Shown here piece by piece: positions 25,562 through 34,277 of a DNA stretch of 64,000 bases. The notes under the pieces were generated by a model. The model did not search any database, was not told where the DNA came from, and saw only the letters and a program-made list of their open reading frames with translations. This DNA comes from Parvularculaceae bacterium (GTDB lineage Bacteria > Pseudomonadota > Alphaproteobacteria > Caulobacterales > Parvularculaceae). Made by a program: the position numbers and the translations under genes. Location: contig JANQMJ010000009.1 of NCBI GenBank assembly GCA_028280115.1, forward strand, positions 1 to 64,000. The letters are read 5' to 3'. Each line of letters begins with the position of its first letter. Position 1 is the stretch's first letter.

Positions 25562-25930
25562 ATGGTGAAGAAGAAGTACGATTGCCTGAAATGCACCGCC
25601 TATTGCTGCACCTATACGCATATTCCGACGACTAAGACGGATATCAGGCGGCTGGCGAAACATCACGGCATTTCCGAAGAAAAGGCGCGCCGGAAGTTCA
25701 CCAAGAAGGGCGATAAGGAAAATCCCCGGGTGCTGCGCCATCGTGAGGATGAGCATTTCGGCAGCGCCTGCATGTTCCTCGACCAGGAAACCCGCAACTG
25801 CACGATTTATGAAGGCCGGCCGAAAATCTGCCGGGATTTTCCGACCCAGACGCGCTGCGGCTATTATGATTTCCTGATGTTCGAACGCGAAGTTCAGGAC
25901 GATCCGGAATGGGTCGCGACCACGGACTGA
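25562..25930 (+). CDS. YkgJ-family cysteine cluster protein
   Basis: 122-residue small soluble protein of the YkgJ/UPF0153 group. Cysteines are arranged in conserved clusters: CLKCTAYCC near the N-terminus (residues 8-16), C-x-F-L-D in SACMFLDQETRNC, then YEGRPKICRDFPTQTRC. The family is thought to bind zinc or an iron-sulfur cluster through these cysteines; its biochemical role is not established. The R-P-x-x-C-R-D-F-P motif is the most recognisable segment. Single gene: a palindromic element lies on each side. Start ATG 25562 gives a full-length family member. Confidence 0.85.
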   Translation: MVKKKYDCLKCTAYCCTYTHIPTTKTDIRRLAKHHGISEEKARRKFTKKGDKENPRVLRHREDEHFGSACMFLDQETRNCTIYEGRPKICRDFPTQTRCGYYDFLMFEREVQDDPEWVATTD

Positions 25931-25946
25931 TCGTATAACGGCGCTT

Positions 25947-26035
25947 CCTTCGAGACGCCCTTTTTCTTCATCCTGAGGGCGAGCGCAGTGAGCGTCTCGA
26001 AGGACGAAGAAAAAGGGCTCCTCAGGATGAGGAGG
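25947..26035. repeat. Palindromic intergenic repeat, family C (copy 2)
   Basis: CCTTCGAGACGCCCTTTTTC...CATCCTGAGG, a GCGAGCGCAGTGAGCG centre, then CGTCTCGAAGGACGAAG and CCTCAGGATGAGGAGG. Same building blocks as 11877-12002 in a different order. Lies between the YkgJ-like gene and the oxidoreductase. Confidence 0.8.
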
Positions 26036-26060
26036 AATGACTGTCCAGTAAGGCTCCAGC

Positions 26061-27173
26061 ATGACTGAACGCGCCGACGCAATCGTCATCGGCGCCGGCG
26101 TCGTCGGGCTGGCGGTCGCAAGGGCGCTGGCGCAAGCCGGACGCGAAGTCGTCATCGTCGAAAAGAACAAGGCGGTCGGCGAGGAAACCTCCTCGCGCAA
26201 TTCCGAAGTCATTCACGCGGGCATTCAATATCGTCCGGGGGGCATGCGCGCGCGGCTGGCGGTGAAGGGCAGGGACGCGCTTTACGCATTCTGCGCCGAG
26301 CGCAAGGTGGGTCATTTGCGCTGCGGCAAGCTGTTGGTCGCGATCGGCGAGGACGAGGTCGCGGCCCTCAAGCCGCTCAAGCAAAAGGCGGAACAAAACG
26401 GCGTTGACGACTTGCGCATTATCAGCGGCGCTGAGGCGCGCGCGCTTGAGCCGGGCGTTAACTGCGACGCGGCGATCCTGTCGCCGTCATCGGGCATTGT
26501 CGACACGCACGGCTTGATGCTCGCGCTTCTGGGTGATGTGGAAGACGCCGGGGGATCGCTGGCGCTCAATGCGCCGGTTGCCGGCGGGCGCGTGACCGAC
26601 CGGGGCGTCGCGCTCGACATCGCCGGCGCCGATCCGATCGCGCTGGACGCAAAAACCGTCGTCAACTGCGCCGGGCTGTGGTCGGACCGTGTGGCGCGAT
26701 CGATCAAGGGCCTGCCGCCGCAAACCATCCCGACGCTTCGCTTCGCCAAGGGCCAGTATTTCGCTTATGCCGGCAAGGCGCCGTTTCAGCGCCTGATCTA
26801 TCCGCTGCCCGGTGCGGACAGTCAGGGCGTTCATTATACGCGCGATCTTGGCGGCCAGGCCAAGCTCGGACCCGACATCAGTTTTATCGATAACAACACC
26901 GATTACAGCGTCGATGAAAAGCGGCGCGAGGCTTTCGCCGCCGCCGCGCGGCGTTTCTGGCCGGACATCGATGCGCAAAAGCTTGCGCCCGGCTATGCCG
27001 GCATAAGGCCGAAGATTAAAGGGCCGGGAGAGGAGGGGGACTTCGTCATCAGCGGGCCGGAAAGCCATGGGCTCGCCGGCTATGTGGGCCTTTACGGTAT
27101 CGAATCGCCGGGCCTGACGACGTGTCTGGCGATTGCGGACTACGCGACTGGATTGCTGCAGCAACATTCCTAG
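26061..27173 (+). CDS. FAD-dependent oxidoreductase, L-2-hydroxyglutarate dehydrogenase-like
   Basis: 370-residue flavoprotein of the DAO/LhgO family. The N-terminal Rossmann FAD motif is intact (DAIVIGAGVVGLAVARALA) with the acidic end VVIVEKN. The family segments TSSRNSEVIHAGIQY, VNCAGLWSDRVA, LRFAKGQYFAYAGKAPFQRLIYPLP and the C-terminal GYVGLYGIESPGLTTCLAIADY are typical of L-2-hydroxyglutarate oxidase/dehydrogenase-like enzymes. Substrate is inferred from these segments only; a related 2-hydroxyacid or amino-acid oxidase cannot be excluded. Probably membrane-associated, passing electrons to quinone. It is a single gene with repeat elements on both sides. Confidence 0.8.
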   Translation: MTERADAIVIGAGVVGLAVARALAQAGREVVIVEKNKAVGEETSSRNSEVIHAGIQYRPGGMRARLAVKGRDALYAFCAERKVGHLRCGKLLVAIGEDEVAALKPLKQKAEQNGVDDLRIISGAEARALEPGVNCDAAILSPSSGIVDTHGLMLALLGDVEDAGGSLALNAPVAGGRVTDRGVALDIAGADPIALDAKTVVNCAGLWSDRVARSIKGLPPQTIPTLRFAKGQYFAYAGKAPFQRLIYPLPGADSQGVHYTRDLGGQAKLGPDISFIDNNTDYSVDEKRREAFAAAARRFWPDIDAQKLAPGYAGIRPKIKGPGEEGDFVISGPESHGLAGYVGLYGIESPGLTTCLAIADYATGLLQQHS

Positions 27174-27184
27174 CGCGGCCTGTT

Positions 27185-27309
27185 CCCTCTCCCCCTCGGG
27201 GAGAGGGCTAGGGTGAGGGGGAAGATATGTTGGTGTTAGACGTAACCGCTTCTTCCCCTCACCCGGAATTCGCAAGCGAATTCCGACCTCTCCCCAACGG
27301 GGAGAGGTG
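27185..27309. repeat. Palindromic intergenic repeat, family A-related
   Basis: CCCTCTCCCCCTCGGGGAGAGGG hairpin-type start (split here for length: CCCTCTCCCC / GGGGAGAGGG), GGGTGAGGGGGAAG against CTTCCCCTCACCC, an inner GAATTCGCAAGCGAATTC hairpin and a final CCTCTCCCC..GGGGAGAGG. Sits between the oxidoreductase and tRNA-Met. Confidence 0.75.
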
Positions 27310-27372
27310 AGCGCGTAGGCTCTGCAGCGGCCTTGCCGCGTTCGGCGGCGCCCGCTATAGACGCCGCTTCCC

Positions 27373-27449
27373 GGCGGGGTAGCTCAGTTGGTGAGAGCGC
27401 AGGATTCATAACCCTGAGGTCGCGAGTTCAAGTCTCGCCCCCGCTACCA
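27373..27449 (+). tRNA. tRNA-Met (CAU), elongator type
   Basis: Full cloverleaf: acceptor GGCGGGG pairs with CCCCGCT (one G-U), D-arm GCTC..GAGC, anticodon CAT at 27407-27409 in loop TTCATAA, T-arm GCGAG-TTCAAGT-CTCGC, discriminator A and an encoded CCA (27447-27449). The AGCTCAGTTGG D-loop and lack of a C1-A72 mismatch argue for elongator Met rather than initiator; tRNA-Ile2 (also CAU) is less likely. The leftward phyH gene ends inside its 3' acceptor strand. Confidence 0.93.
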
Positions 27450-28385
27450 CAAAAACGGCCCTTCGATTTGCGAGCTCACGTCCACCTGGCGCGTGTTCGG
27501 CAAATAATGCAGTACATAGCTTTTACGCGTTCTTTCCCGGTCGCGCACTTTCTCGCCGCCATGAGCAACCAGCGCATGCCAGAGAAGCACTTGCCCCTTT
27601 TTGGCTGTGAAATGCATTCGCGGCCCGACCCTTTCGCTTTCTTGAACAAGCCACTCTGAATATCGATCCATTTCCTCTTTTGTGCCGGTCCTTACATTTG
27701 TGCTGGGATAATTTGCAAACCGGTCCCACATGCCGACTTTGTGCGAACCCGGATAAACGACAAGCGGACCGCTGTCCGGATGGATATCTTCCAAAGCCAT
27801 CCATACGCCAATCAGAAAATTCGGCGGATGGATATGGAATACCGCCAGATCCTGATGAATGAATTGTTCGGAACCGTTCCAAAAGTTTATGCTGAATTTC
27901 GCAGTCGTCGGTTCGCCCATGATAAGGTCGCAGTAATGATTGATAGTCGCATTAAGCGCTACTGCGCGGGCTATTTGACTATGATCCATTAATCGATGGA
28001 CTCGCCAATTGGATTGGTCGCGCATTTTAATGCGCTCATTTTCTGGAATGTCGAGGAGTTCGCTTTGCCGATAACTTCTAAGGTCCGACGGATCGTTTCG
28101 CCAAAGCGAAGAAACCACCCATTTGTCGTTACGGTTCGAAGCAAACCAGATTTTGTCATTTAATTCAGAGACCAATGCATCGCAGTCGTCAGGAGAGACG
28201 GCGTTGTCGATGATTATGTATCCGTCGTTGACCCATTTCACTAACTGGTCGCGCTCATTCAGGGTCAAGTCCTTTCGCCGGTCGATTGCGTCAAGCGCAT
28301 CCGGCCGATCGAGCCAAGGCAAATCGGAAATTTCGAAAGGGTATTCGTTTGACCGGGAGGGCCTTGGCGCCAATGTCTGTTGCAT
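27444..28385 (-). CDS. Phytanoyl-CoA dioxygenase (PhyH) family protein
   Basis: 313-residue Fe(II)/2-oxoglutarate-dependent oxygenase-type protein. The double-stranded beta-helix motif is present: His177-x-Asp179 (FIHQDLAVFHIHP) and the distal His275 (LVAHGGEKVRDRERTRKS) with a following Arg for 2-oxoglutarate. GPLVVYPGSHKVGMW is the family's typical segment between them. Substrate unknown; PhyH members hydroxylate lipids or secondary metabolites. Codon use is AT-richer than the core genes nearby. Oddly, its last sense codon and TAG stop (27444-27446) fall within the 3' end of tRNA-Met, and a diverged tRNA 3'-half lies beyond its other end, suggesting arrival on an element integrated at the tRNA. 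No signal peptide. Confidence 0.85.
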   Translation of the reverse strand: MQQTLAPRPSRSNEYPFEISDLPWLDRPDALDAIDRRKDLTLNERDQLVKWVNDGYIIIDNAVSPDDCDALVSELNDKIWFASNRNDKWVVSSLWRNDPSDLRSYRQSELLDIPENERIKMRDQSNWRVHRLMDHSQIARAVALNATINHYCDLIMGEPTTAKFSINFWNGSEQFIHQDLAVFHIHPPNFLIGVWMALEDIHPDSGPLVVYPGSHKVGMWDRFANYPSTNVRTGTKEEMDRYSEWLVQESERVGPRMHFTAKKGQVLLWHALVAHGGEKVRDRERTRKSYVLHYLPNTRQVDVSSQIEGPFLW

Positions 28386-28774
28386 CGATCTTTCTCACTG
28401 TCCGCTAAGCTTCAACACGTCCCTAGGGGCTAATATATACCATTCGCCGCGCTCAACGAAACTTGTATTCGTTAAGTTTTCGATCGACCGACCGACCGGA
28501 CAAAGGCGACCGTATAGGCGGGTACGTTCGCCCGCATCGCCCTGAAAAAGGAAAGGGTTTTGCGGATATCCCGCTGCGTTCGCGGGGACCTTGGCGGCAT
28601 GCCCGCAGATTTTGATCGAATCAGCAAGGGCGCCGGCGGTTCCCATCGTTGTCCAGCCCCTTTTGATGCGCCGCGCCGGTTTATCCGGTGCGGTCGCCGA
28701 TGCGCTACCCGGTATTTGGCCTGAAACCGCCCGACCACAGGTAAGGCGCAGAATTCATTGAATTTCCTTAAGCC

Positions 28775-28818
28775 CATAAATCTGCGGTCGCGCGTTCAAG
28801 TCTCGCGCCCCGTTGCCA
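28775..28818 (+). repeat. Diverged copy of the tRNA-Met 3' half (possible attachment-site remnant)
   Basis: From the anticodon CATAA to CCA this segment matches tRNA-Met 27407-27449 at 37 of 43 positions with one single-base gap. The T-loop TTCAAGTCTCGC is identical. No matching 5' half exists upstream, so it is not a working tRNA. Direct orientation with tRNA-Met, 1.37 kb apart, is the arrangement left by integration into a tRNA 3' end. Confidence 0.65.
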
Positions 28819-28872
28819 GTCAATTCAATTGGTTAGATCGGCGGACGATCAGTTTGAATCGGCAGAGGGTTT

Positions 28873-28965
28873 GTCATCACCGGGCTTGTCCCGGTGATCC
28901 AGGGCAAAACAAGCCGGTATTAGCGATCAATCGCCCTGGATTGCCGGAACAAGGCCGGCAATGAC
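28873..28965. repeat. Palindromic intergenic repeat, family B-like
   Basis: GTCATCACCGGGCTTGTCCCGGTGATCC at one end (shown as GTCATCACCGGG / CCCGGTGAT), CAGGGC..GCCCTG around GCGATCAATCGC, and GCCGGAACAAGGCCGGCAATGAC at the other. Fold-back element with GTCAT / ATGAC ends. Confidence 0.65.
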
Positions 28966-29061
28966 GCCGAGTGGTTCTATAGGATTGTCTGATGCTGTAG
29001 TGGCTTTTCCGTAAGAACAAACCCCAACTTTTTACATGAGTATCATCAGTCTGGTCCGCAT

Positions 29062-29673
29062 ATGAATAAAACCCCAAGACAAGAGCGCAACGAGCGGTTA
29101 GCTGGAAGGCTATCTGGGAGTATGGCCAGCAGCTCGGCTGATTTCATGCATTTAGTTCAAAGGCTACATGCTCAATCCGCTGCTTATAATGCCAAGCATG
29201 ACCACAATTTCTCGCCATTCGCTTGGGCGGGAATACCAATTTTGTTCTCAGCAGTCCGATGTTTCGCTATTGAGCACGCAAGCTATTGGCCGCGGAATGA
29301 TGAAATTCTTTCTAAGCTAGTAGAAGGTAGCGATTTTAAAACGATCCTTGATTTCTACAATGTGCCAGCGCAGTTAAAGAATGATGCGGAGTTGATTTGG
29401 GAAATCCGAAACGAAATTATTCATCCCGGTCATCTTCCAACTGGCACGGGGGACAATTGGCCAAACTCTTTGAGAACTATCAAAGATCAAGGGTTATTGC
29501 ACAGCGCAGGTAGTGATAGAGGTGACTACGATATTTTACATCAAATGGCGTCGCACAAATTATTCACACATTGTGTTCACGTCATTAGAGGTGTCGTTGT
29601 TGTAATTATCGAATCGGACCCCCAAAAGTCCGACCATTTTCACGATTTTGTGGGTTGGTATATGTTCTGTTAG
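29062..29673 (+). CDS. Hypothetical protein with HEPN-like R-N-x3-H motif
   Basis: 203 residues, mostly helical, no signal peptide. The clearest feature is WEIRNEIIHPGH: Arg116-Asn117-x3-His121, the Rx4H motif with a polar residue after Arg that defines HEPN-domain RNases. It sits at the end of a helix after a preceding helical hairpin (about 52-115: FSAVRCFAIEHASYW, KTILDFYNVPAQLKNDAELIW), as in HEPN folds. HEPN proteins are common as toxins and antiphage effectors, but this could equally be a non-catalytic HEPN-type protein. Base composition is clearly AT-richer than the genome average here. No partner gene overlaps it; the nearest is the GNAT toxin gene pair on the opposite strand. I do not recognise a closer family. 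Confidence 0.6.
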   Translation: MNKTPRQERNERLAGRLSGSMASSSADFMHLVQRLHAQSAAYNAKHDHNFSPFAWAGIPILFSAVRCFAIEHASYWPRNDEILSKLVEGSDFKTILDFYNVPAQLKNDAELIWEIRNEIIHPGHLPTGTGDNWPNSLRTIKDQGLLHSAGSDRGDYDILHQMASHKLFTHCVHVIRGVVVVIIESDPQKSDHFHDFVGWYMFC

Positions 29674-29792
29674 TTGTCCAACGTCGGTTCAATCGCGATG
29701 ATAACCGCCGCCTTGCGGCTGATATCGCGCCGGCGCATACGCGCCGACTTTTTGATTCCCCCGCCCATGATTTCGTCAAGCCCGCCGCCTGC

Positions 29793-30335
29793 TTACAACA
29801 GTTTGCGCGCCGCGCTTGTCGGCAAGAACATACGCAGCGGTCTCGACGGGAAGGTCTGAAAACCCATGGATTCATAAAACGCTTTACGCTTTAGAACCGC
29901 TTCCGCGCCATCGTCGTCGAGCACGTCAAGAACGATCGCGGCGACGCCCAGCGCCTCAGAGACGCGCGCGATTCGTTTGACGGCGTCGACCAGCAAAATG
30001 CGCCCGAGGCCGCGGCCCTGCATGGTTTTATCGACCCCGATCATGGAAACATAGGCGGCGGGCACGGCGCCGTGCCGCGGCGTGTTTTTTGTCAGCCTTG
30101 CCGGCAGATCTTCGCCGACCAGTGCGTGGCTATTGACGGCGTAAAAACCGAGAACGGCGCTTTCGCCGAGCCGTGTCACGATCCAGACTCGCGTGAAGTC
30201 GCCCTTTTGATGTTTCTTCGCCGAACGTTTCAGAAAATTGTCGATGCGCTCGGCGCCGCATGAAAAAGCCGTTCGATCGTGTTTGTCCGGATCGAATGGC
30301 TCGATAGAGATTTTTAGTTCATCGTCATTCGTCAT
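29793..30335 (-). CDS. GNAT-family toxin of a DUF1778/GNAT toxin-antitoxin pair
   Basis: 180-residue GCN5-related acetyltransferase. Toxins of this class (TacT, AtaT) acetylate aminoacyl-tRNA and halt translation. Seen: FSCGAERIDNFLKRSAKKHQK then FTRVWIV at the N-terminus, the acetyl-CoA loop VDKTMQGRGLGRILL (Q-x-R-G-x-G), DVLDDDGAEAVLKRKAFYESMGF with the near-C-terminal Tyr, and FPSRPLRMFLP. All match the TacT-like group. ATG 30335 is chosen because the conserved KISIEPFDPDKHDR follows directly; an upstream start would overlap the antitoxin fully. It overlaps the antitoxin gene by 11 bases, the usual antitoxin-first arrangement. Its tRNA target is unknown. Confidence 0.88.
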   Translation of the reverse strand: MTNDDELKISIEPFDPDKHDRTAFSCGAERIDNFLKRSAKKHQKGDFTRVWIVTRLGESAVLGFYAVNSHALVGEDLPARLTKNTPRHGAVPAAYVSMIGVDKTMQGRGLGRILLVDAVKRIARVSEALGVAAIVLDVLDDDGAEAVLKRKAFYESMGFQTFPSRPLRMFLPTSAARKLL

Positions 30336-30636
30336 TGACGATTGTACGCTGATGCAGCGCCGCCGCCTCGCGCATGGCGTCCGTCGGTTCGGCGTCAGTG
30401 TCGAGCGCGGCAAGGAATGCGTCGCGGTCCGCGGCGGTCAGGACCGTGCGTTCATGCTCTTCGGCGATGCGCCGCGCGGCGACATAGGCCGCATTCGTGA
30501 TGAAGGCGGTTTCATCAACGCCAAGCAACGCCGCTGCGGCCTGAATTTGCGCTTTGACATGCGGCTTGGTGCGCTGTTCCATGCGCGCCGTCTTTGGCTC
30601 GTCGATAGCATTTGTATTGTCGCTGAAACGCAGCAT
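30325..30636 (-). CDS. DUF1778 antitoxin (TacA-like, ribbon-helix-helix)
   Basis: 103-residue antitoxin of the DUF1778 family, which binds the GNAT toxin through its C-terminus and DNA through an N-terminal ribbon-helix-helix. Conserved segment: RTKPHVKAQIQAAAALLGVDETAFITNAAYVAARRIAEEHE. The C-terminal part (LTAADRDAFLAAL) is the toxin-binding motif area. I use ATG 30636 (MLRFSDNT), which has GGAG at good distance, over a TTG at 30657. It overlaps the toxin start by 11 bases. A perfect 8-bp palindrome lies 30 bp upstream and is the likely autoregulatory operator. Confidence 0.88.
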   Translation of the reverse strand: MLRFSDNTNAIDEPKTARMEQRTKPHVKAQIQAAAALLGVDETAFITNAAYVAARRIAEEHERTVLTAADRDAFLAALDTDAEPTDAMREAAALHQRTIVNDE

Positions 30637-30666
30637 GATGCACTCCGGCTTTTTCAAGACGAGACT

Positions 30667-30689
30667 ATGTACGGTAATTTGCCGTACAT
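30667..30689. promoter_or_regulatory. Palindromic operator upstream of the toxin-antitoxin pair
   Basis: ATGTACGG and CCGTACAT, perfect 8-bp arms around TAATTTG. It lies between the antitoxin (leftward) and adhC (rightward). Position and symmetry fit autoregulation by the ribbon-helix-helix antitoxin-toxin complex; it could also influence adhC. Confidence 0.6.
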
Positions 30690-30755
30690 TTCAAGAGAAA
30701 AGTTTAGAGTGCTGTATTTAAATGATTTTCCAAAAGGTAAGGAGAAACCAACCCC

Positions 30756-31868
<1,113 letters not shown>

Positions 31869-31947
31869 GCGGTCGGCGTAACGCGCGGGGGTTTTCTTCG
31901 CGCATTCCTTTCCTCTATGGCGTCTTCCCCTCCGATCAAAGCCGTTG

Positions 31948-32100
31948 CGTCATCCCGTGCGCGGCGCAGCATCTTTGATGATGCGCCGCAGGCTCCGACA
32001 ATTGTCGGGGCGGATCGTCATCGGCTGGCGCCGAGTTTGTTTCAGGCGGTCCCGTGTCAGCGCAGCAGCGATAAATCGCTGCAGCGCGCACGGGATGACG
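31948..32100. repeat. Palindromic intergenic repeat, family B (copy 2)
   Basis: Bounded by CGTCATCCCGTGCG / CGCACGGGATGACG inverted ends with GCGGCGCAGCA and AGCGCAGCAGCG internal parts. Lies in the 651-bp gene-free gap 31869-32519. In that gap, 31869-31947, 32101-32260 and 32426-32519 show nothing recognisable. Confidence 0.75.
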
Positions 32101-32260
32101 CGGAAAACCTACACCCCAATAACGCGAACCGGCGATAAAAAACACAACCTCAGGAGGGCATTCGGCCTGCAAACCCGCATTGCGTCGATAGATATCGAAC
32201 ACCTTCCGGCAGGCCTTATACTGCCCGGATGATGAATTCTAACGTTGAAACAAATCCCGC

Positions 32261-32425
32261 CGTCATTCCGGACGACCCCGCGCGCGAAGGCGCGCAAATC
32301 ATCATTCGACCGCCTTCGCGGTCGGGGGTCGATCCGGAATCCATGGACCGGCGCCGCAGCCGCTGAAAGGCGGCGCCTTGGATTCCGGATCGGCCTTCCC
32401 GCCTGGTCAGGCCGTCCGGAATGAC
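32261..32425. repeat. Palindromic intergenic repeat, family B-like
   Basis: CGTCATTCCGGACG / CGTCCGGAATGAC ends. Inside, GATCCGGAATCCATGG faces TTGGATTCCGGATC and GCGCGCGAAGGCGCGC forms a hairpin. The second element in the adhC-aidB gap. Confidence 0.75.
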
Positions 32426-32519
32426 AAGGGAGGGAGCGGGGCGAAATGGCGCCCCACATTTCGGGTTTTTCCGCTTGAAACCGGGAAAGTCTCCAAACGC
32501 GAAGGGGGCAAACGCCGCC

Positions 32520-34172
32520 CTATTGCGGCCGGGCGCGGTCGATGATGGCGCGCCGGTCGATATCGGCGGCGATGGCGCCGAAGGTGAGCGATTTGTTCGC
32601 CGGATCGAGGCGCGCGCCGCAAAAGCCGTCAAAGACGGCGTCGGGCGCGCTGTCGCACAACGCCGCGGCCTGAAGCGCCAGGGCCATGTCTTCGGCGAAA
32701 AAGCGCGCCGTCGCCTCGCTCAGTTCGCCGGGCCTGAACCAATCGTCGAGCCGCGCGATGTGGCGGTCGAGACGGGCGTTCGCGCCCCTGGCAGCGCGGA
32801 TTTCCGCGCGCACGGCGTCGAGACTGTCCGGTTTGCGCCCCACGGCGCGGAGAATGTCGAGCGCGATGACGTTGCCCGAGCCTTCCCAGATGGCGTTGAG
32901 CGGGGATTGCCGGAACAGCCGCGGCATCGGGCCTTCCTCGACGAAACCGGCGCCGCCGTGACATTCGAGCGCTTCGTAAACCACGCCGGGCTGGCGCTTG
33001 CACACCCAGTATTTGGCGATCGGCGTGGCCAGGCGCATGAAGGCGGCCTCGGTTTCGTCCGCGCCGGCGCGGTCGAAGGCGCGCGCCAGGCGGAAGGCAA
33101 GGGCGGTCGCCGCTTCGGTTTCCAGGGCCAGATCGGCGAGCACGACCTGCATCGCCGGCTGGTCGATGAGTTTTCGTTGAAAGGCGCTGCGATGGTCCGC
33201 ATGCCAGGCGGCGTTGGCCAGCGCGGCGCGCATGCCCCCGGCCGAACCGGCGACGCAGTCAAGGCGGGTATGGTGGACCATATCGATGATCGTCTTGATC
33301 CCGGCGCCTTCCGGGCCGACGCGCTGGGCGAAGGCGCGGTGATATTCGATTTCGGACGAGGCGTTCGCGCGGTCGCCGAGCTTGTCCTTAAGGCGCATGA
33401 TGTGAAAGGCGTTGCGGCTTCCGTCCGGCCGCCAGCGCGGGACGAGAAAACAGGTAAGGCCCGCTTCGGTGCGCGCCAGCGTCAGGAACGCGTCGCACAT
33501 GGGCGCGGAACAGAACCATTTGTGCCCGATAAGTTCGTACACGTCCGCGCCGATCGGCTCGGCGCGAGTCGTATTGGCGCGCACATCCGAACCGCCCTGC
33601 TTTTCCGTCATCGCCATGCCCATGGTCGCGGCTTTTTTCTCCGTAGCCGGAATAAACCGCGGATCATACGCGCCGGCCGTTATGCGCGGCGCCCACTCCT
33701 TTGCGAGCTCTGGTTCGCGGCGCAGCGCCGGCGTCGCCGCATAGGTCATGGTCATGGGACAGCCGACGCCAGGCTCGGTTCCGGCGATCAGATAGACCAT
33801 TGCCGCATGCGCCACATGGCCGCCTTGTTCTTCGGTCCAGGCGATCGACGCATAGCCCGCCGAAAGACCCAGATCCATCAATTGATGATAGGCGGGATGA
33901 AACTCGACTTCGTCGATGCGATGGCCGTAGCGGTCGAAGGATTTAAGTTGCGGCGGATGGTTGTTGGCTTGGCGCGCCCATTCGGCGACTTCCGCCGAGC
34001 CGCAGCGCGCGCCGAGTTGAAAAAGCCGCGTGGCGTGGGCGGCGGCGCCGTTTCGTTCGAGCGCTGTTTTCAGCGCCAGGTCGGCTTCGAAAAGGTTGAC
34101 GTCTTCAAAGGGCGGCGGCTGGTTGGCAACGTCGTGGGTCTCAAGATCGGCGCTGGGACGATAGTGAGTCAT
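32520..34172 (-). CDS. aidB: AidB-like acyl-CoA dehydrogenase family protein
   Basis: 550-residue flavoprotein of the acyl-CoA dehydrogenase superfamily, closest in layout to AidB, which is induced by alkylation stress and binds DNA. The N-terminal extension (about 130 residues) contains ETHDVANQPPPFEDVNLFEAD, an AidB hallmark. AMTEKQGGSDVRANTT is the flavin/substrate segment, then LVPRWRPDGSRN, RLKDKLGDRANASSEIEY and LECHGGAGFVEEGPMPRLFR. Catalytic function in AidB is debated. Start ATG 34172 (MTHYRPSADLETHD) matches the family's N-terminus; an in-frame extension to 34241 is unlikely. Stands alone with a terminator behind its promoter region. Confidence 0.9.
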   Translation of the reverse strand: MTHYRPSADLETHDVANQPPPFEDVNLFEADLALKTALERNGAAAHATRLFQLGARCGSAEVAEWARQANNHPPQLKSFDRYGHRIDEVEFHPAYHQLMDLGLSAGYASIAWTEEQGGHVAHAAMVYLIAGTEPGVGCPMTMTYAATPALRREPELAKEWAPRITAGAYDPRFIPATEKKAATMGMAMTEKQGGSDVRANTTRAEPIGADVYELIGHKWFCSAPMCDAFLTLARTEAGLTCFLVPRWRPDGSRNAFHIMRLKDKLGDRANASSEIEYHRAFAQRVGPEGAGIKTIIDMVHHTRLDCVAGSAGGMRAALANAAWHADHRSAFQRKLIDQPAMQVVLADLALETEAATALAFRLARAFDRAGADETEAAFMRLATPIAKYWVCKRQPGVVYEALECHGGAGFVEEGPMPRLFRQSPLNAIWEGSGNVIALDILRAVGRKPDSLDAVRAEIRAARGANARLDRHIARLDDWFRPGELSEATARFFAEDMALALQAAALCDSAPDAVFDGFCGARLDPANKSLTFGAIAADIDRRAIIDRARPQ

Positions 34173-34224
34173 GCGGCGCACTTTACCCGAAGCCGCCGGA
34201 GCGGCAAACGCGGTGCGGCGCATA

Positions 34225-34257
34225 GAAAAAAGGACCGGCAAAGCCGGTCCTTTTTAA
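34225..34257 (-). terminator. Bidirectional intrinsic terminator
   Basis: AAAAAGGACCGGC-AAA-GCCGGTCCTTTTT: perfect 13-bp stem including A/T flanks. Read leftward it ends the acidic-protein gene (34278-34589) about 20 bp after its stop, and shields aidB. Confidence 0.88.
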
Positions 34258-34277
34258 GCATTCGGATCAGTCCGCGC

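Larger units (their letters stand above)
28386..29061. other. Gene-free stretch between phyH and the HEPN-like gene
   Basis: 676 bp. Holds a tRNA 3'-half remnant (28775-28818) and a family B repeat (28873-28965). The segment 28395-28770 reads openly on the - strand in two frames, but neither has recognisable domains or a ribosome site; it may be decayed coding DNA. The last 80 bp before 29062 are AT-rich and may hold the HEPN-like gene's promoter. Confidence 0.5.

Noticed and set aside
28395..28777. Small leftward genes upstream of phyH
   Set aside because: Two overlapping frames without ribosome sites or recognisable domains; may be decayed DNA.
28775..28818. Second functional tRNA-Met
   Set aside because: Only the 3' half is present; upstream sequence does not match an acceptor, D-arm or 5' anticodon stem.
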